Shown: positions 18,149 through 27,056 of the stretch, one piece after another
How the letters are laid out: each line of letters opens with the position of its first letter
How positions within the stretch are numbered: position 1 is the first letter of the stretch
Assembly (NCBI GenBank): GCA_050031985.1
Contig: JBNAIG010000024.1
Span: 1 to 64,000, forward strand
From: SZUA-368 sp028533045
GTDB lineage: Bacteria; Spirochaetota; Spirochaetia; DSM-2461
Length of the DNA stretch: 64,000 bases
Direction: 5' to 3'
Translations under genes and position numbers: made by a program
Notes under the pieces: generated by a model
Told to the model about the DNA's origin: nothing
What the model saw: the letters and a program-made list of their open reading frames with translations, nothing else
Database searches by the model: none

Positions 18149-18586
18149 ATGAATAAGATTGAATTAATGAACAAATACGTGGCTAACCTTGCCGTCTTGA
18201 ATGTGAAACTTCACAACCTTCACTGGAATGTGGTGGGTATAAGATTTATGTCGGTACATCAGTTTACCGAATCCCTTTACGACGACTTTTTTGCCAAGTT
18301 CGACGATGTGGCAGAACAGATTAAAATCCTGGGACAGACTCCGGTCTCCACCCTCAAGGGTTATCTTGCCATCGCCGACGTGGAAGAGATTGAAGAAAAG
18401 GATTTTGCCACGACAGAAGTTCTTAAAATTGTTAAGGCCGATCTGGAACTGATGAACAAGACCGCCAAAGAAATCAGAGCGGTGGCTGACGAAGAGGGTG
18501 ATTTTAACACGGTGGCCATGTTTGAAGAGCATAGCGCCGGGTACGAAAAGAACCTCTGGTTCCTTTCTGCCATGCTTAAAAAATAA
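18149..18586 (+). CDS. dps: Dps-family ferritin-like protein
   Basis: 145 aa, the length of a minimal Dps/NapA subunit. Oxidises Fe2+ with peroxide and stores it in a 12-mer shell, protecting DNA. The inter-subunit ferroxidase ligands are visible: LHNLHWNVVG supplies the histidine (about residue 25), and DDFFAKFDDVAEQI supplies the Asp/Glu pair (about 52-56). There is no lysine-rich N-terminal tail, so direct DNA binding is less likely. ATG follows AGGAGC by seven bases. It is a single-gene unit with its own sigma-54 promoter and terminator, which implies stress or growth-phase control through RpoN. Confidence 0.93.
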   Translation: MNKIELMNKYVANLAVLNVKLHNLHWNVVGIRFMSVHQFTESLYDDFFAKFDDVAEQIKILGQTPVSTLKGYLAIADVEEIEEKDFATTEVLKIVKADLELMNKTAKEIRAVADEEGDFNTVAMFEEHSAGYEKNLWFLSAMLKK

Positions 18587-18604
18587 AAGATTAGCCTAAG
18601 AAAG

Positions 18605-18641
18605 AGGCTGTTCCTGTCATTCGCGGGGAGCAGCCTTTTTT
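18605..18641 (+). terminator. Rho-independent terminator after dps
   Basis: AGGCTGTTCC pairs with GGAGCAGCCT (ten pairs, one wobble, 12-base loop), followed by six T residues. The T-run overlaps the last base of the convergent LysM/M23 gene. Confidence 0.88.
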
Positions 18642-19599
18642 AGTAGAGATACCCCGTGGGATCTATCGCGTCTCCCCCGTCAAAAAGAGAGAAAAAGAGT
18701 ATATTTCCCGGTGTGTGACCGCTATTCCCTGCCCGGGCAATAGTTTCGCCCCGTTTTACGGTGGCCCCTTCTTCCGCTTCAAAGGAATCCAGGTGGGCAT
18801 AAAGTGCCTGGTAACCCTCCCGGTAATTGACAATCATGTACCAGCCGTAGGTTCCGTGGAATCCTCTTTTGGAAACAATCCCCTTACCGATACTAAATAT
18901 TTCCTGCCCCGGGTAGGTCCTGAAATCCCACCCCTGCTTTGTCACATCCAAGCCGGTAAGAACATCTTTTCTTGTACCGTATTCACCATTCAGAGTCCCG
19001 TTAACAGGATAGGAGAAATTCTCCCCCCAAAATCGGTTCACCATAGCCTCATTCGCCTCAACACCGGGAAGAAAATACTCCTCATCTCCCAGAGGCACAA
19101 GATAATCGGAAGGGAGGGAATAATAGTCAGCCAAATCTTCCACTGTCATATCATCGCCCAATCTTCTTCGGGCTCCGTCTTCCGGAGGAATGTAAAGAAT
19201 ACGTCCCCCACGGATCTCTTTAGGATCGACCAGCTGATTCAGGCTAATGAGAGTATCTGTTTTGAGGGAATAGCGGGAAGCAATGAGGGAAATAGTCTCC
19301 CCCTTCTCCACTTCATACTGAATAAAAGGTAAAATAGGCGCCCGGTCCTCCTCAGAAAGGACTTCTCTCGAGGAAAAAGGTGAGGGCGCCGCTGCTTTTC
19401 GTACCTCCCCCCGGACGGGACTAACCTGACTATTCATAAAAGCCTCACCGGGAAAACCCATTCCCAACAGGATAAAAAAGAGAATTGCTCCTAAAAATGA
19501 GGCGGAGGGACAACGGTTCAGTTTAAAGGAGAGTGATGTTCCCCTTTTCCCCACGTCCTGCCTTTCACGCGTTACTACCATTAAGGAATATATCGACAA
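18640..19599 (-). CDS. LysM and degenerate M23 (LytM-type) envelope protein
   Basis: 319 aa. A signal/anchor helix (about 34-50) leads to a LysM domain (about 94-138: YEVEKGETISLIASRYSLKTDTLISLNQL) and an M23/LytM fold (about 196-319). The zinc ligands of active M23 endopeptidases are missing: the first His is Lys221 in K-Q-G-W-D (Asp225 kept) and the HLH motif reads N-I-L-F around 299. Only the mid-domain YAHL histidine remains. Like EnvC or NlpD, it may regulate amidases or scaffold peptidoglycan rather than cut it. The start at 19599 could instead be the internal ATG at 19581. Confidence 0.85.
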   Translation of the reverse strand: MSIYSLMVVTRERQDVGKRGTSLSFKLNRCPSASFLGAILFFILLGMGFPGEAFMNSQVSPVRGEVRKAAAPSPFSSREVLSEEDRAPILPFIQYEVEKGETISLIASRYSLKTDTLISLNQLVDPKEIRGGRILYIPPEDGARRRLGDDMTVEDLADYYSLPSDYLVPLGDEEYFLPGVEANEAMVNRFWGENFSYPVNGTLNGEYGTRKDVLTGLDVTKQGWDFRTYPGQEIFSIGKGIVSKRGFHGTYGWYMIVNYREGYQALYAHLDSFEAEEGATVKRGETIARAGNSGHTPGNILFFSLFDGGDAIDPTGYLY

Positions 19600-19629
19600 A
19601 AAACATCAGCTGTATTAAGATTAGTTTTT

Positions 19630-20052
19630 ATGGGTTTCCTGTTGCTTCTTTTTATACCCCTCTTCTCCTTCCTCCAGGTTGCGGATAACTCCATGGAACC
19701 CCTTCTTTTTGAAGGGGATGTCATCTCCGTGGTAAGAACCAATCGCATAAAGAAAGGGGACCTGGTCATATTTAGCGATCCCCGGGGACAGTTGGCTGTA
19801 AAAAGCTGCTACCTTTGCGAGGGAGAACTGATTGAGATGAAGGGAAACTATCTTTTGGCAGAGGGAAAGACCTGGTTTCTCCAGCCGGACCAAAAGGAAT
19901 ACTTCATGAACTACCCTACCGTACCGGAGGGGCAATTTCTTCTTTTAGGGGAAAATTCTTTCCATTCTCTTGACTCTCGGGAGTGGGGTTTTATAGCAAA
20001 AGATGTTATACTGGGAAAAGTACTGGGTAAAAAAGGGAATTTCATTGAGTAA
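19630..20052 (+). CDS. Small signal peptidase I-like (S26) protein
   Basis: 140 aa. One N-terminal membrane helix (2-17), then the S26 catalytic serine in D-N-S-M-E-P (Ser21) and the general-base lysine in LAVKSCY (Lys58), and the conserved end box LLLGENSFHSLDSREWGFI. This is close to the minimal catalytic core, lacking the large periplasmic insert of E. coli LepB. It could be a specialised signal peptidase or the only one; this window cannot decide. It overlaps the PBP gene by eight bases and is the first gene of a three-gene unit. Confidence 0.85.
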   Translation: MGFLLLLFIPLFSFLQVADNSMEPLLFEGDVISVVRTNRIKKGDLVIFSDPRGQLAVKSCYLCEGELIEMKGNYLLAEGKTWFLQPDQKEYFMNYPTVPEGQFLLLGENSFHSLDSREWGFIAKDVILGKVLGKKGNFIE

Positions 20053-21931
20053 CGCCGAAATTAGAAACAAACGATTCCGCATCTATTTTATTATTATTGC
20101 CCTTTTCACCTCTCTCATTCTCCTGAGGTTCTCCCTGATTATGCTCTCTTCCTCGTCTCCTTCAACCCGTTCCAGCCTGACTCTGCCCGAAGCGGCCCGG
20201 GGGCCTATCCTGGACAGCAAGGGCAAGCTGATGGCTGTGCAGACCCAGCTCTACTCGGTCTCCCTCTGGCGTCCGGAACTGGAGAATCCTTTAGAATCGG
20301 CCCGTCTCCTGGCGAAGATTCTCGATCTGGACAGGGACTCTTTGGAAGAGCTGCTGAGCAACGAAAAGGGAAGTAACTTTTCCTGGATTAAAAGGCAGAT
20401 AAGCCCGGCCGAATCAAAGGATCTGACAGCCCTCATAGAGGGAGGAAAACTCAAAGGGATTCGTCTGGAACCGGAACCGGGGCGCCACTATCCCCAAAAA
20501 AGTCTGGCCTCCCATGTGGTGGGCTATGTGGGAACAGACAATGTGGGGCTCGACGGAATTGAATATACCCTGAATGACGTACTCTCCCCCACCCTTATAG
20601 GAGAAGATTCCCCTACCTACGGGAATCGGGTTTACCTGACCATTGACGTAAATGTGCAACACCGGGTGGAAAAAATATTAAAAAGGGCCTACGAAGAGTA
20701 CCAGCCGGACGACCTCATGGCCGTTGTAATGGAAGCAAAAACCGGCGATATTGCGGCCTACGTCTCTCTGCCCCACTTCGATCCTAACAACTTCCAGGAT
20801 TATTCGGCGGAAGAGAGAAAAAATCAGCTTACCCAAATGGCCTATGAGCCCGGTTCGGTATTCAAGATTTTCTCCCTCTCCTCTTTTATGGAACTGGGCG
20901 GAATTACCCCCGCCGTCTCCTATGATACAAGCGGCGGCTTTAACCCGGACTACTTTAAAAAATATGACATAGCCCCCATTACAGACCTGGGAAATTACGG
21001 TGTACTGGACCTTCAGGGGATTCTGAACCATTCGAGTAATGTAGGAACCGCCTACGCCTCGGAAAGTGTGAATATCGACGACTACTACGGTATGCTCCGA
21101 AACTTCGGATTTGGGAAATCCACAGGCCTTCCCCTGCCGGGAGAGTCAAACGGGCTTCTCAAAGAACCGGAGGAGTGGTCCCTCCGTTCCAAACCGACCA
21201 TATCCATTGGTCAGGAAGTAGGAGTTTCCGCCCTGCAGATGGTCACGGCGGCGACAGTCTTTGCCAACGGGGGAATGCTTCTCAAGCCCCATATCATTAA
21301 GAAAATCGAATCTCCCGAGGGGGAGTTAATCAAGGAATATACCCGGGAACCGATTAGGGAAGTTCTCTCACCGGAAACGGCGGAAACCATGCTCCGGATG
21401 ATGCGGGGGATCGTGGACTCCCCGGAAGGAACCACCCGAAGGGCCCGTATTGACGACTTTCCCATATCGGCCAAGTCCGGTACAGCCCAGATAACCAACC
21501 TGGATACGGGAGAGTACTATCCGGACCGCTTCACAGCCTCCGTGATGGCCCTCTTTCCCACGGACGATCCCCAGTTAATCATCTACATCGTCCTAAAAAA
21601 TCCCCGGGGAGATATTTACTATGGCGGAACTATCGGTTCTCCTCTTGTTAAGGAGATCGCTCTGGATCTGGCCCCCTACTACCACATCCCCCTTATTGGC
21701 AACGAAGTATATGAAACAAGCGGTCGGGTCTCCCTTAGCCAGCCCGACTCTCCGGAACCATCCCGGGTTATCCCCGATTTCACAGGGATGTCCAAACGGG
21801 AGGCCCTGCGCTTCTTTGCCGACGGGAAAACAGGGGTGAATATGAAAGGGGAAGGCCGGGTAATCTTCCAATTCCCCCAGCCGGGGATGACCTTAACGGA
21901 CGATCAGGTTATTTTTCTGGAGTTTCAATGA
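20045..21931 (+). CDS. Penicillin-binding transpeptidase with PASTA domain (FtsI/Spo VD-like)
   Basis: 628 aa with TTG start at 20045 (GGGA about seven bases upstream). One N-terminal membrane helix, a PBP dimerisation domain (RGPILDSKGKLMAVQTQLYSV), then a transpeptidase domain with Ser271-x-x-Lys274 (YEPGSVFKIF), S-S-N at 330-332 and K-S-G-T from 477. A single C-terminal PASTA domain (VIPDFTGMSKREALRFF) is present. It should cross-link septal peptidoglycan. It overlaps the signal-peptidase-like gene upstream by eight bases and the DUF115 gene downstream by four. A longer start at 20003 would read into the preceding gene. Confidence 0.93.
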   Translation: MSNAEIRNKRFRIYFIIIALFTSLILLRFSLIMLSSSSPSTRSSLTLPEAARGPILDSKGKLMAVQTQLYSVSLWRPELENPLESARLLAKILDLDRDSLEELLSNEKGSNFSWIKRQISPAESKDLTALIEGGKLKGIRLEPEPGRHYPQKSLASHVVGYVGTDNVGLDGIEYTLNDVLSPTLIGEDSPTYGNRVYLTIDVNVQHRVEKILKRAYEEYQPDDLMAVVMEAKTGDIAAYVSLPHFDPNNFQDYSAEERKNQLTQMAYEPGSVFKIFSLSSFMELGGITPAVSYDTSGGFNPDYFKKYDIAPITDLGNYGVLDLQGILNHSSNVGTAYASESVNIDDYYGMLRNFGFGKSTGLPLPGESNGLLKEPEEWSLRSKPTISIGQEVGVSALQMVTAATVFANGGMLLKPHIIKKIESPEGELIKEYTREPIREVLSPETAETMLRMMRGIVDSPEGTTRRARIDDFPISAKSGTAQITNLDTGEYYPDRFTASVMALFPTDDPQLIIYIVLKNPRGDIYYGGTIGSPLVKEIALDLAPYYHIPLIGNEVYETSGRVSLSQPDSPEPSRVIPDFTGMSKREALRFFADGKTGVNMKGEGRVIFQFPQPGMTLTDDQVIFLEFQ

Positions 21932-23646
21932 TAAATAGCTCGGAAGACTTCTCCTTTTTTCCTTCCCGTACGGGACAGATGGCCGGACAATTCGACGGCC
22001 TGTCCCTCTGTTCCCGCCACGACCCTGTGCGTGAGGCGGAAAGAATTGCCTCAAAGCGGGACAAACAAGCCCGGGCGGTAATTTTCCTGGGCCTGGGAAT
22101 GGGGTACCAGGTAGAAGCCTATCTCAAAGCGACAAAAGATATTCCTCTGATTGTAGTAGAAAGGGAAGAGCGCCTCTTTGAAGCCGTTTCACAAGTCAGA
22201 GACTTCAGCTCCCTGGCCGAATCGGGACGGGTCTTCTTTTTTCTGGGAGGCGATCCGGAAGAATTAACACCTTTTTTTAGGGAACATCAGATTTCACGAT
22301 TTGACCTTGTCCCCCACGGGACCCTTTTTAACCGGGACCGGGACTACTATGAACAGGTACAGAAAATTGTAAACCGCTGGCTCGACCGCCGGGAAATCAA
22401 TATGAACACCCTCACCCGCTTTGGAGAACTTTGGGTGCGTAACCTGGCGGCCAATCTTCCTCTTTTGGCCCGGGGTGAAGCCCTTTCACACCTTAAAGGA
22501 CAATTCTCCGGCCTCCCCGTTCTCCTTGTCGCCGCCGGCCCCACTCTGGAGCAAACTTTGCCGGTAATAAAGGAATTGGCCCAAAGAATGGTCGTCATAG
22601 GGGTGGATACTTCCTACGGCAATCTTCAAAAGCACGGTGTCACCGCCGATTTTCTCGTAGTAACGGACCCTCAATACTGGAACACCCGCCATCTGGACTT
22701 TTGTGACCTGGAGGGAACCATTGTCATTTCCGATACCTCCGTGCATCCCCGTACCCTCCGCGGTTACGAAGGCCCTCTTTATCTCTCCCGCTCCCCCTTC
22801 CCGTTGGCATCCATCCTGGAAAAGGACCATTTGGACATCTCCCTCAAGTCGGGCGGATCCGTCGCGACTGCAGCCTGGGACCTGGCCCTGATTCTGGGGG
22901 GCCAGGAGATTTTCTGCTCCGGCCTTGACCTGGGATTCCCGGGAAAGCAAACCCACTGCAGGGGCAGTTTTTTCGAAGAACGGGTCAACTTTCTCTCCAC
23001 CAGAACGGCCGGGCCGGAACACTGGACCTGGAAAGCCCTTCATTCGGCCCCCCTTTACCTTAAAGAAAACTATAGGGGCCAGGCCATACTCTCCGACCAA
23101 AGAATGCAGGTCTATATAAGCTGGTTTTCAGAACAGGTCAAAAAAAGCGAAAGCCTCACCTTCAACCTGTCCCAAAGGGGCTCTTTTATTGAGGGGATGC
23201 CCTTCAAAGATATATCCGAATTACTGGCCCTTCCCCAAAGAAGAGAAGAAATCGAGACAATTAAGGCTGAATTGATTCAGGCCATAGAACCTCATCATGG
23301 AGATGTCAAAAAGCGGGTAGAAGAACTGGTAGCTTCTATAAATCAGGCTATTGAGCCCGTGGAAGAGGCAGAAAAAACTGCCTGTGAGTTGGAAGAAGCC
23401 TTCTTTTCTCAAAAACCTCTGGATGACTTACTAAAAAAACTGGACAGGCTCGACGAAATCATCGCCAGAGAAGGGGCCCGGGAGATAGGGGGCTTTCTTA
23501 TTCAGCCCCACCTCCAGGCCATAGAAGAGAGCCAGGCAGCAGGAGGAATCGGCATAATCCAGAACAGTATCTCCCTTTACAGGGAACTGGGCCAATCCCT
23601 CCGTTACCACCGGGATATTATCGCTTCCGAGCTACTCCGTCTCTGA
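21928..23646 (+). CDS. DUF115 (MptE-like / Maf-like) protein
   Basis: 572 aa. N-terminal nucleotide-binding-like VIFLGLGMGYQVEAYL; central DUF115 core VLLVAAGPTLEQTLPVIKEL-x-IGVDTSYGNLQKHGVTADFLVVTDP, then LKSGGSVATAAWDLALILG-x-EIFCSGLDLGFPGKQTH. This domain occurs in 6-hydroxymethylpterin pyrophosphokinase MptE and in flagellin-glycosylation Maf proteins. In spirochaetes a role in flagellar or surface glycan modification is plausible, but no flagellar gene is nearby. The C-terminus is coiled-coil-like and Glu/Lys rich. ATG overlaps the PBP stop by four bases, so translation is coupled. Confidence 0.85.
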   Translation: MINSSEDFSFFPSRTGQMAGQFDGLSLCSRHDPVREAERIASKRDKQARAVIFLGLGMGYQVEAYLKATKDIPLIVVEREERLFEAVSQVRDFSSLAESGRVFFFLGGDPEELTPFFREHQISRFDLVPHGTLFNRDRDYYEQVQKIVNRWLDRREINMNTLTRFGELWVRNLAANLPLLARGEALSHLKGQFSGLPVLLVAAGPTLEQTLPVIKELAQRMVVIGVDTSYGNLQKHGVTADFLVVTDPQYWNTRHLDFCDLEGTIVISDTSVHPRTLRGYEGPLYLSRSPFPLASILEKDHLDISLKSGGSVATAAWDLALILGGQEIFCSGLDLGFPGKQTHCRGSFFEERVNFLSTRTAGPEHWTWKALHSAPLYLKENYRGQAILSDQRMQVYISWFSEQVKKSESLTFNLSQRGSFIEGMPFKDISELLALPQRREEIETIKAELIQAIEPHHGDVKKRVEELVASINQAIEPVEEAEKTACELEEAFFSQKPLDDLLKKLDRLDEIIAREGAREIGGFLIQPHLQAIEESQAAGGIGIIQNSISLYRELGQSLRYHRDIIASELLRL

Positions 23647-24816
23647 AACAATCAAATATGAACCGTTTGCCGCCTCATCGTAGGGACGCAGCTCAAGGTA
23701 ATAGGTACCGCGGTTAAGGTCTATCTGGAGACGGGCATTGGAATCCTTGCCTCCGTCATCATCACTGGCAATATAATTACCGTATTCATCGTAAAGATCC
23801 ATATAGGTATCCATCTGACTCTCCGTAAAGAAAACCACCTCACCAAAGCTTTCCTGGGTATAAACAAAAATATCCAGATTGTCTCCCCGGCCGAATACAT
23901 GCTCCTGACTGTCATCTTGTCCCAAAATAGTGGCACTGTCCCGCGTGTTATTCGGTTCAAATTCATCGGCATAGGCCATGGATTCCCTACGGGAGTCCAG
24001 CTGGTAATAACCGTTTGTCGTTTCCGAATAACCGGAGACGGCAACCCAGTAGGTACCGGGCTCTCCCGCAGGAACAATCATTCCCGCATTACCATCCAAA
24101 TAGTCATCCGCCTCACCGTAGTAGAGATCGGGGTCGTCCGGTCCATAAACGGTCATATAGGTGTCCGTATCGCCGGTGGTAAAAATTTCCACCATGACCA
24201 CATCATCCCTAAAGTCTTCGGAAGTCACGGTAAAATAGAACCAGTCCACATCCCCTTGAAGCAGAGCCAGCTCATAGGCTTCTCCCGGAATATACTCTAC
24301 CGCACTGTAGGGATCGTCATTGGGTTCCATAAAAAAATCCTCTTCCACAAGGACTTCCTCATAATAATAATCATCGTATTCGTTGGTAACCAGAAGTTCG
24401 GCAAGGGGAGAATAGTCCATAGTCTTTTCGACGATGGCCATGGGAACTCCCTCGGAAAGAACCCGGATTTGCATATAGATCTGGGCTTCAATTTTGTGAA
24501 TAGTCCCTTCAACAACCAACCAGGTCTTGCCTTCCTCCCGGAGAGCTGTGGGGTTTCCCACTATCTGAACCTGACTGCTTTTGGTTATTTCCGCAGCCAT
24601 CAGGTCAAAGATCAACACTCCCAGAGGCGTTTCATATCCATCGTAATGGAAATTTCCCATAACAAGGGAATCGGTACCTTCCTTACGGCTCTCCTGCTCT
24701 GCCTTAAGCAGAGCGCTGCGGGTGAAAAGTCTCAAATCTTCCAGACTGCTTGTCTCCTGAGCAAAAAGGCTCATAGAAAGAACCAATAGGGTCAGGGTAA
24801 ATACTACTTTTTTCAA
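23632..24816 (-). CDS. Secreted protein with two PPC (pre-peptidase C-terminal) domains
   Basis: 394 aa. Signal peptide MKKVVFTLTLLVLSMSLFAQ with probable cleavage after Ala-Gln. Residues 20-150 form an alpha/beta domain; two PPC beta-sandwiches follow at about 160-275 (GDVDWFYFTV ... GTYWVAVSGYSETTNGYYQL) and 283-394 (DEFEPNNTRDSATIL ... GTYYLELRPYDEAANGSYLI). Strongly acidic, with DDYYYEE and DDDGGKD stretches that look like calcium sites. PPC domains usually help secreted enzymes fold or bind surfaces; no catalytic domain is seen. Its 3' end overlaps the DUF115 gene by 15 bases in convergent orientation. Confidence 0.85.
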   Translation of the reverse strand: MKKVVFTLTLLVLSMSLFAQETSSLEDLRLFTRSALLKAEQESRKEGTDSLVMGNFHYDGYETPLGVLIFDLMAAEITKSSQVQIVGNPTALREEGKTWLVVEGTIHKIEAQIYMQIRVLSEGVPMAIVEKTMDYSPLAELLVTNEYDDYYYEEVLVEEDFFMEPNDDPYSAVEYIPGEAYELALLQGDVDWFYFTVTSEDFRDDVVMVEIFTTGDTDTYMTVYGPDDPDLYYGEADDYLDGNAGMIVPAGEPGTYWVAVSGYSETTNGYYQLDSRRESMAYADEFEPNNTRDSATILGQDDSQEHVFGRGDNLDIFVYTQESFGEVVFFTESQMDTYMDLYDEYGNYIASDDDGGKDSNARLQIDLNRGTYYLELRPYDEAANGSYLIVSETE

Positions 24817-24852
24817 GGGATAGCTCCTTTCGGGTATTTATTTCTGTTTACT

Positions 24853-24867
24853 CTACCATAAATGGTA
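24853..24867. promoter_or_regulatory. Palindrome TACCATAAATGGTA between divergent genes
   Basis: TACCAT-AA-ATGGTA at 24854-24867 lies in the 83-base gap between the divergent PPC-domain gene and the DUF6675-like gene. TATGAT, a possible -10 box, begins at 24866, so a bound protein would block that promoter. Operator role is inferred from position only. Confidence 0.4.
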
Positions 24868-24899
24868 TGATAATGTGTGGCAATAGAGAGGTTTATTAC

Positions 24900-25685
24900 A
24901 TGATTATTTTCCCCAAAAAAACACTTTTTATAGGGGCGATTCTTTTAGTCGCCTCCACCCTGAGCGCCCTTCCTTCCCTAACAGACTTTCTGAGCGATGA
25001 ACAGCGGGCCCAGCTTAACGGAACGGGAGAAATCACCCAATTCCATTTTGAAGATACCACCCCGGCACTCATGCCTCAGGTTTCCCAGACGGCAACACTG
25101 GAAAAGCAGTTGGCCGAACTGGAAGGAAACTTCTCCATTGAGGGGATTTTCTTTGTTCCCGACCGTTCGGAAGCTTCAAATGAAGATAAAATCCTTGAAA
25201 TACTGAATATCCTAAGCCGGGTAAGCCGACTGGAAGGCCTCCAGTACTATTCGGCCAGCCGGGAAGAGATGCGTCTCCTTTTTGAAGAGTGCTGGCGCAT
25301 AGAAGATGAGGACAGCGATGCTCCCCTGGAAGATTTGCAGTTCACCAGCCTTCCGGATAAAACCACCTTCCATATTCATCAAAAAGATTTGACTTTTGGG
25401 GCCAATAAAATGTCCGTGGATATTACGACCGCCGAAGACTGTCTCTTTATGGCCATGCAAAACACCACCCGAATGAAGTACAACGGCCTCATACGAGTCA
25501 TAAACAAGGAAAAATTCCATACCGATGTTCTTGTTATTCCCGTGGAAGAGGGGATTCTTTATTACGGTTCCATGACAGCCAAGACTATGAATATTGGTGT
25601 TCTTAAAAACAAGGCCTCCAAATCTTTTTACAACAGAATGAAAGCTCTTTTCTACTGGTTTTCCGACGAGTATGAAAATCGCTAG
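24900..25685 (+). CDS. Exported protein, DUF6675-like
   Basis: 261 aa with ATG at 24900, eight bases after AGAGAGG. Signal peptide MIIFPKKTLFIGAILLVASTLSA then a mixed alpha/beta body without cysteines. The layout (ALPSLTDFLSDEQRAQLNGTGE near the N-terminus, then LSRVSRLEGLQYYSASREEMRLLFEECWRI and a final FYNRMKALFYWF) matches uncharacterised exported proteins common in spirochaetes. Function unknown; probably periplasmic. It is convergent with the radical SAM gene, and both stop codons lie in one palindrome. Confidence 0.7.
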   Translation: MIIFPKKTLFIGAILLVASTLSALPSLTDFLSDEQRAQLNGTGEITQFHFEDTTPALMPQVSQTATLEKQLAELEGNFSIEGIFFVPDRSEASNEDKILEILNILSRVSRLEGLQYYSASREEMRLLFEECWRIEDEDSDAPLEDLQFTSLPDKTTFHIHQKDLTFGANKMSVDITTAEDCLFMAMQNTTRMKYNGLIRVINKEKFHTDVLVIPVEEGILYYGSMTAKTMNIGVLKNKASKSFYNRMKALFYWFSDEYENR

Positions 25686-25694
25686 TTCTAGCGA
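25679..25694. repeat. Palindrome TCGCTAG-TT-CTAGCGA over two convergent stops
   Basis: Seven-base arms with two bases between. The TAG of the plus gene (25683-25685) and the TAG of the minus gene (25688-25690 read on minus) are both inside. It may act as a short bidirectional hairpin, though no T-tract follows on either strand. Confidence 0.5.
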
Positions 25695-27031
25695 CAATAG
25701 AGAGGAACGGTATTCCCGCCTTTAAACAGGTAATTCACCGTCTTCCCTTTTTGGGCGGGATAACTGTAGTCCCGTCCTATTTTTTCTTTCTGAAGCGGCT
25801 CCACTCCCATTTTCCACTCCCCGGGCGGCTCTCTTTCAAAGAGGTACAATTGCTCCTCCCTGGCCTTCTTCCCGGAAAACTCAATAAAGGACGAAGCCCG
25901 GGAGACAACGCAGCCGCTTGTCTTCAAGTCTTCCAGACTACGAAAGGGATTCTCCCTTCGCCATTCCACAATCCGGAAAGCAGAAAGAGGCCCGATTCCC
26001 GGAACCCTCATCAACTCCTCTTCGGTCGCCCGATTAATATCTACCGGGAACATCTCCCGATGCATGAGGGCCCAGGCCGTTTTGGGGTCGGTCTGAAGGG
26101 GAATACGACTCTCTTCGTCAAAAACTAAATCGGGAAGGCGAAAGCCATAGGCTCTTAGAAGAAAATCGCATTGATAGAGACGGTGTTCCCGCAGAAGGAC
26201 ATCTCCCTCACCTCCTCCCTGCCTCAAAGGGCTCTCCCCCTTCTGGTAGGCCGAAAAATAGGAACGAAAAATAAACCTCTCCCGGTAGATCCAATCCACC
26301 GTTCGCAGGATGTCGAGGTCGCTCTCTTCGGAAGGTCCCACCACAAACTGTGTGGTCTGACTGGCTGTTCTCCCCTCACCCCGGCGAATCAATCGCCCCA
26401 GTTTATCCATGGGGCCTAAAAGATCCTTACGAAAATCCTTTTCCGGGGCAATCTTTCCCAAATGCTCAACAGAGGGAGCTTCAAGATTCAGGGAAATACG
26501 GTCCGCCAGTCGCACCGCTTCTTCCAGTAACCCCTCGGAAACACCGGGAAGTACCTTTAAATGAACATAACCGGGGAAATGGTAGCGGTAGCGTAAAAGC
26601 CAAACCGTTTTAACCATCTCCTCCATGGTCTCCTCCGAACCGCCCATCACTCCGGAGGAGAGAAATATCCCATTCACCTCTCCGGACCGATAAAACTTCA
26701 TAAACAGAGCCGCCAGCTCCTCGGGCCGGAAGAACGTCCGTCTGCCGCAGTTCTTTGAAGCACCAAAAAAACAGTAACCGCAGTTGTTAACACAAATATT
26801 GCTCATAAGAACTTTAAGCATGTGAACCATTCCGCCACCGGGAACAGCGGCGGGATAAATCCAACGATTCAAGGGTTGGGAAGGATCACGCACTCGCCCC
26901 CGCCCTCCTCCCGCACTGGCATTACAGGAGGCCAAACACACATCATAGCGGGCCGATTCGGTGAGAATATCCAGTTTTTCTTCTAATGGAATGGGAAGAA
27001 TAACATGTGCCATGGGAGTATCATAGCACAT
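25688..27031 (-). CDS. Radical SAM protein with helix-hairpin-helix, putative DNA modification/repair
   Basis: 447 aa. Radical SAM domain with the cluster motif C-V-N-N-C-G-Y-C (in MSNICVNNCGYCFFGASKNC), preceded by a YDVCLASCNASAGGGRGR block found in this family. The C-terminal part has a helix-hairpin-helix (EEELMRVPGIGPLSAFRIVEWRR), a non-specific DNA-binding element. The pattern matches the group named 'putative DNA modification/repair radical SAM protein', often beside a second repair gene with a uracil-glycosylase domain; here the neighbour on that side is a histidine kinase. An ATG at 27013 is an alternative start; AAGG precedes the 27031 one. Confidence 0.85.
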   Translation of the reverse strand: MCYDTPMAHVILPIPLEEKLDILTESARYDVCLASCNASAGGGRGRVRDPSQPLNRWIYPAAVPGGGMVHMLKVLMSNICVNNCGYCFFGASKNCGRRTFFRPEELAALFMKFYRSGEVNGIFLSSGVMGGSEETMEEMVKTVWLLRYRYHFPGYVHLKVLPGVSEGLLEEAVRLADRISLNLEAPSVEHLGKIAPEKDFRKDLLGPMDKLGRLIRRGEGRTASQTTQFVVGPSEESDLDILRTVDWIYRERFIFRSYFSAYQKGESPLRQGGGEGDVLLREHRLYQCDFLLRAYGFRLPDLVFDEESRIPLQTDPKTAWALMHREMFPVDINRATEEELMRVPGIGPLSAFRIVEWRRENPFRSLEDLKTSGCVVSRASSFIEFSGKKAREEQLYLFEREPPGEWKMGVEPLQKEKIGRDYSYPAQKGKTVNYLFKGGNTVPLYCR

Positions 27032-27056
27032 ATACCTTACATTTGTATAGTATATT

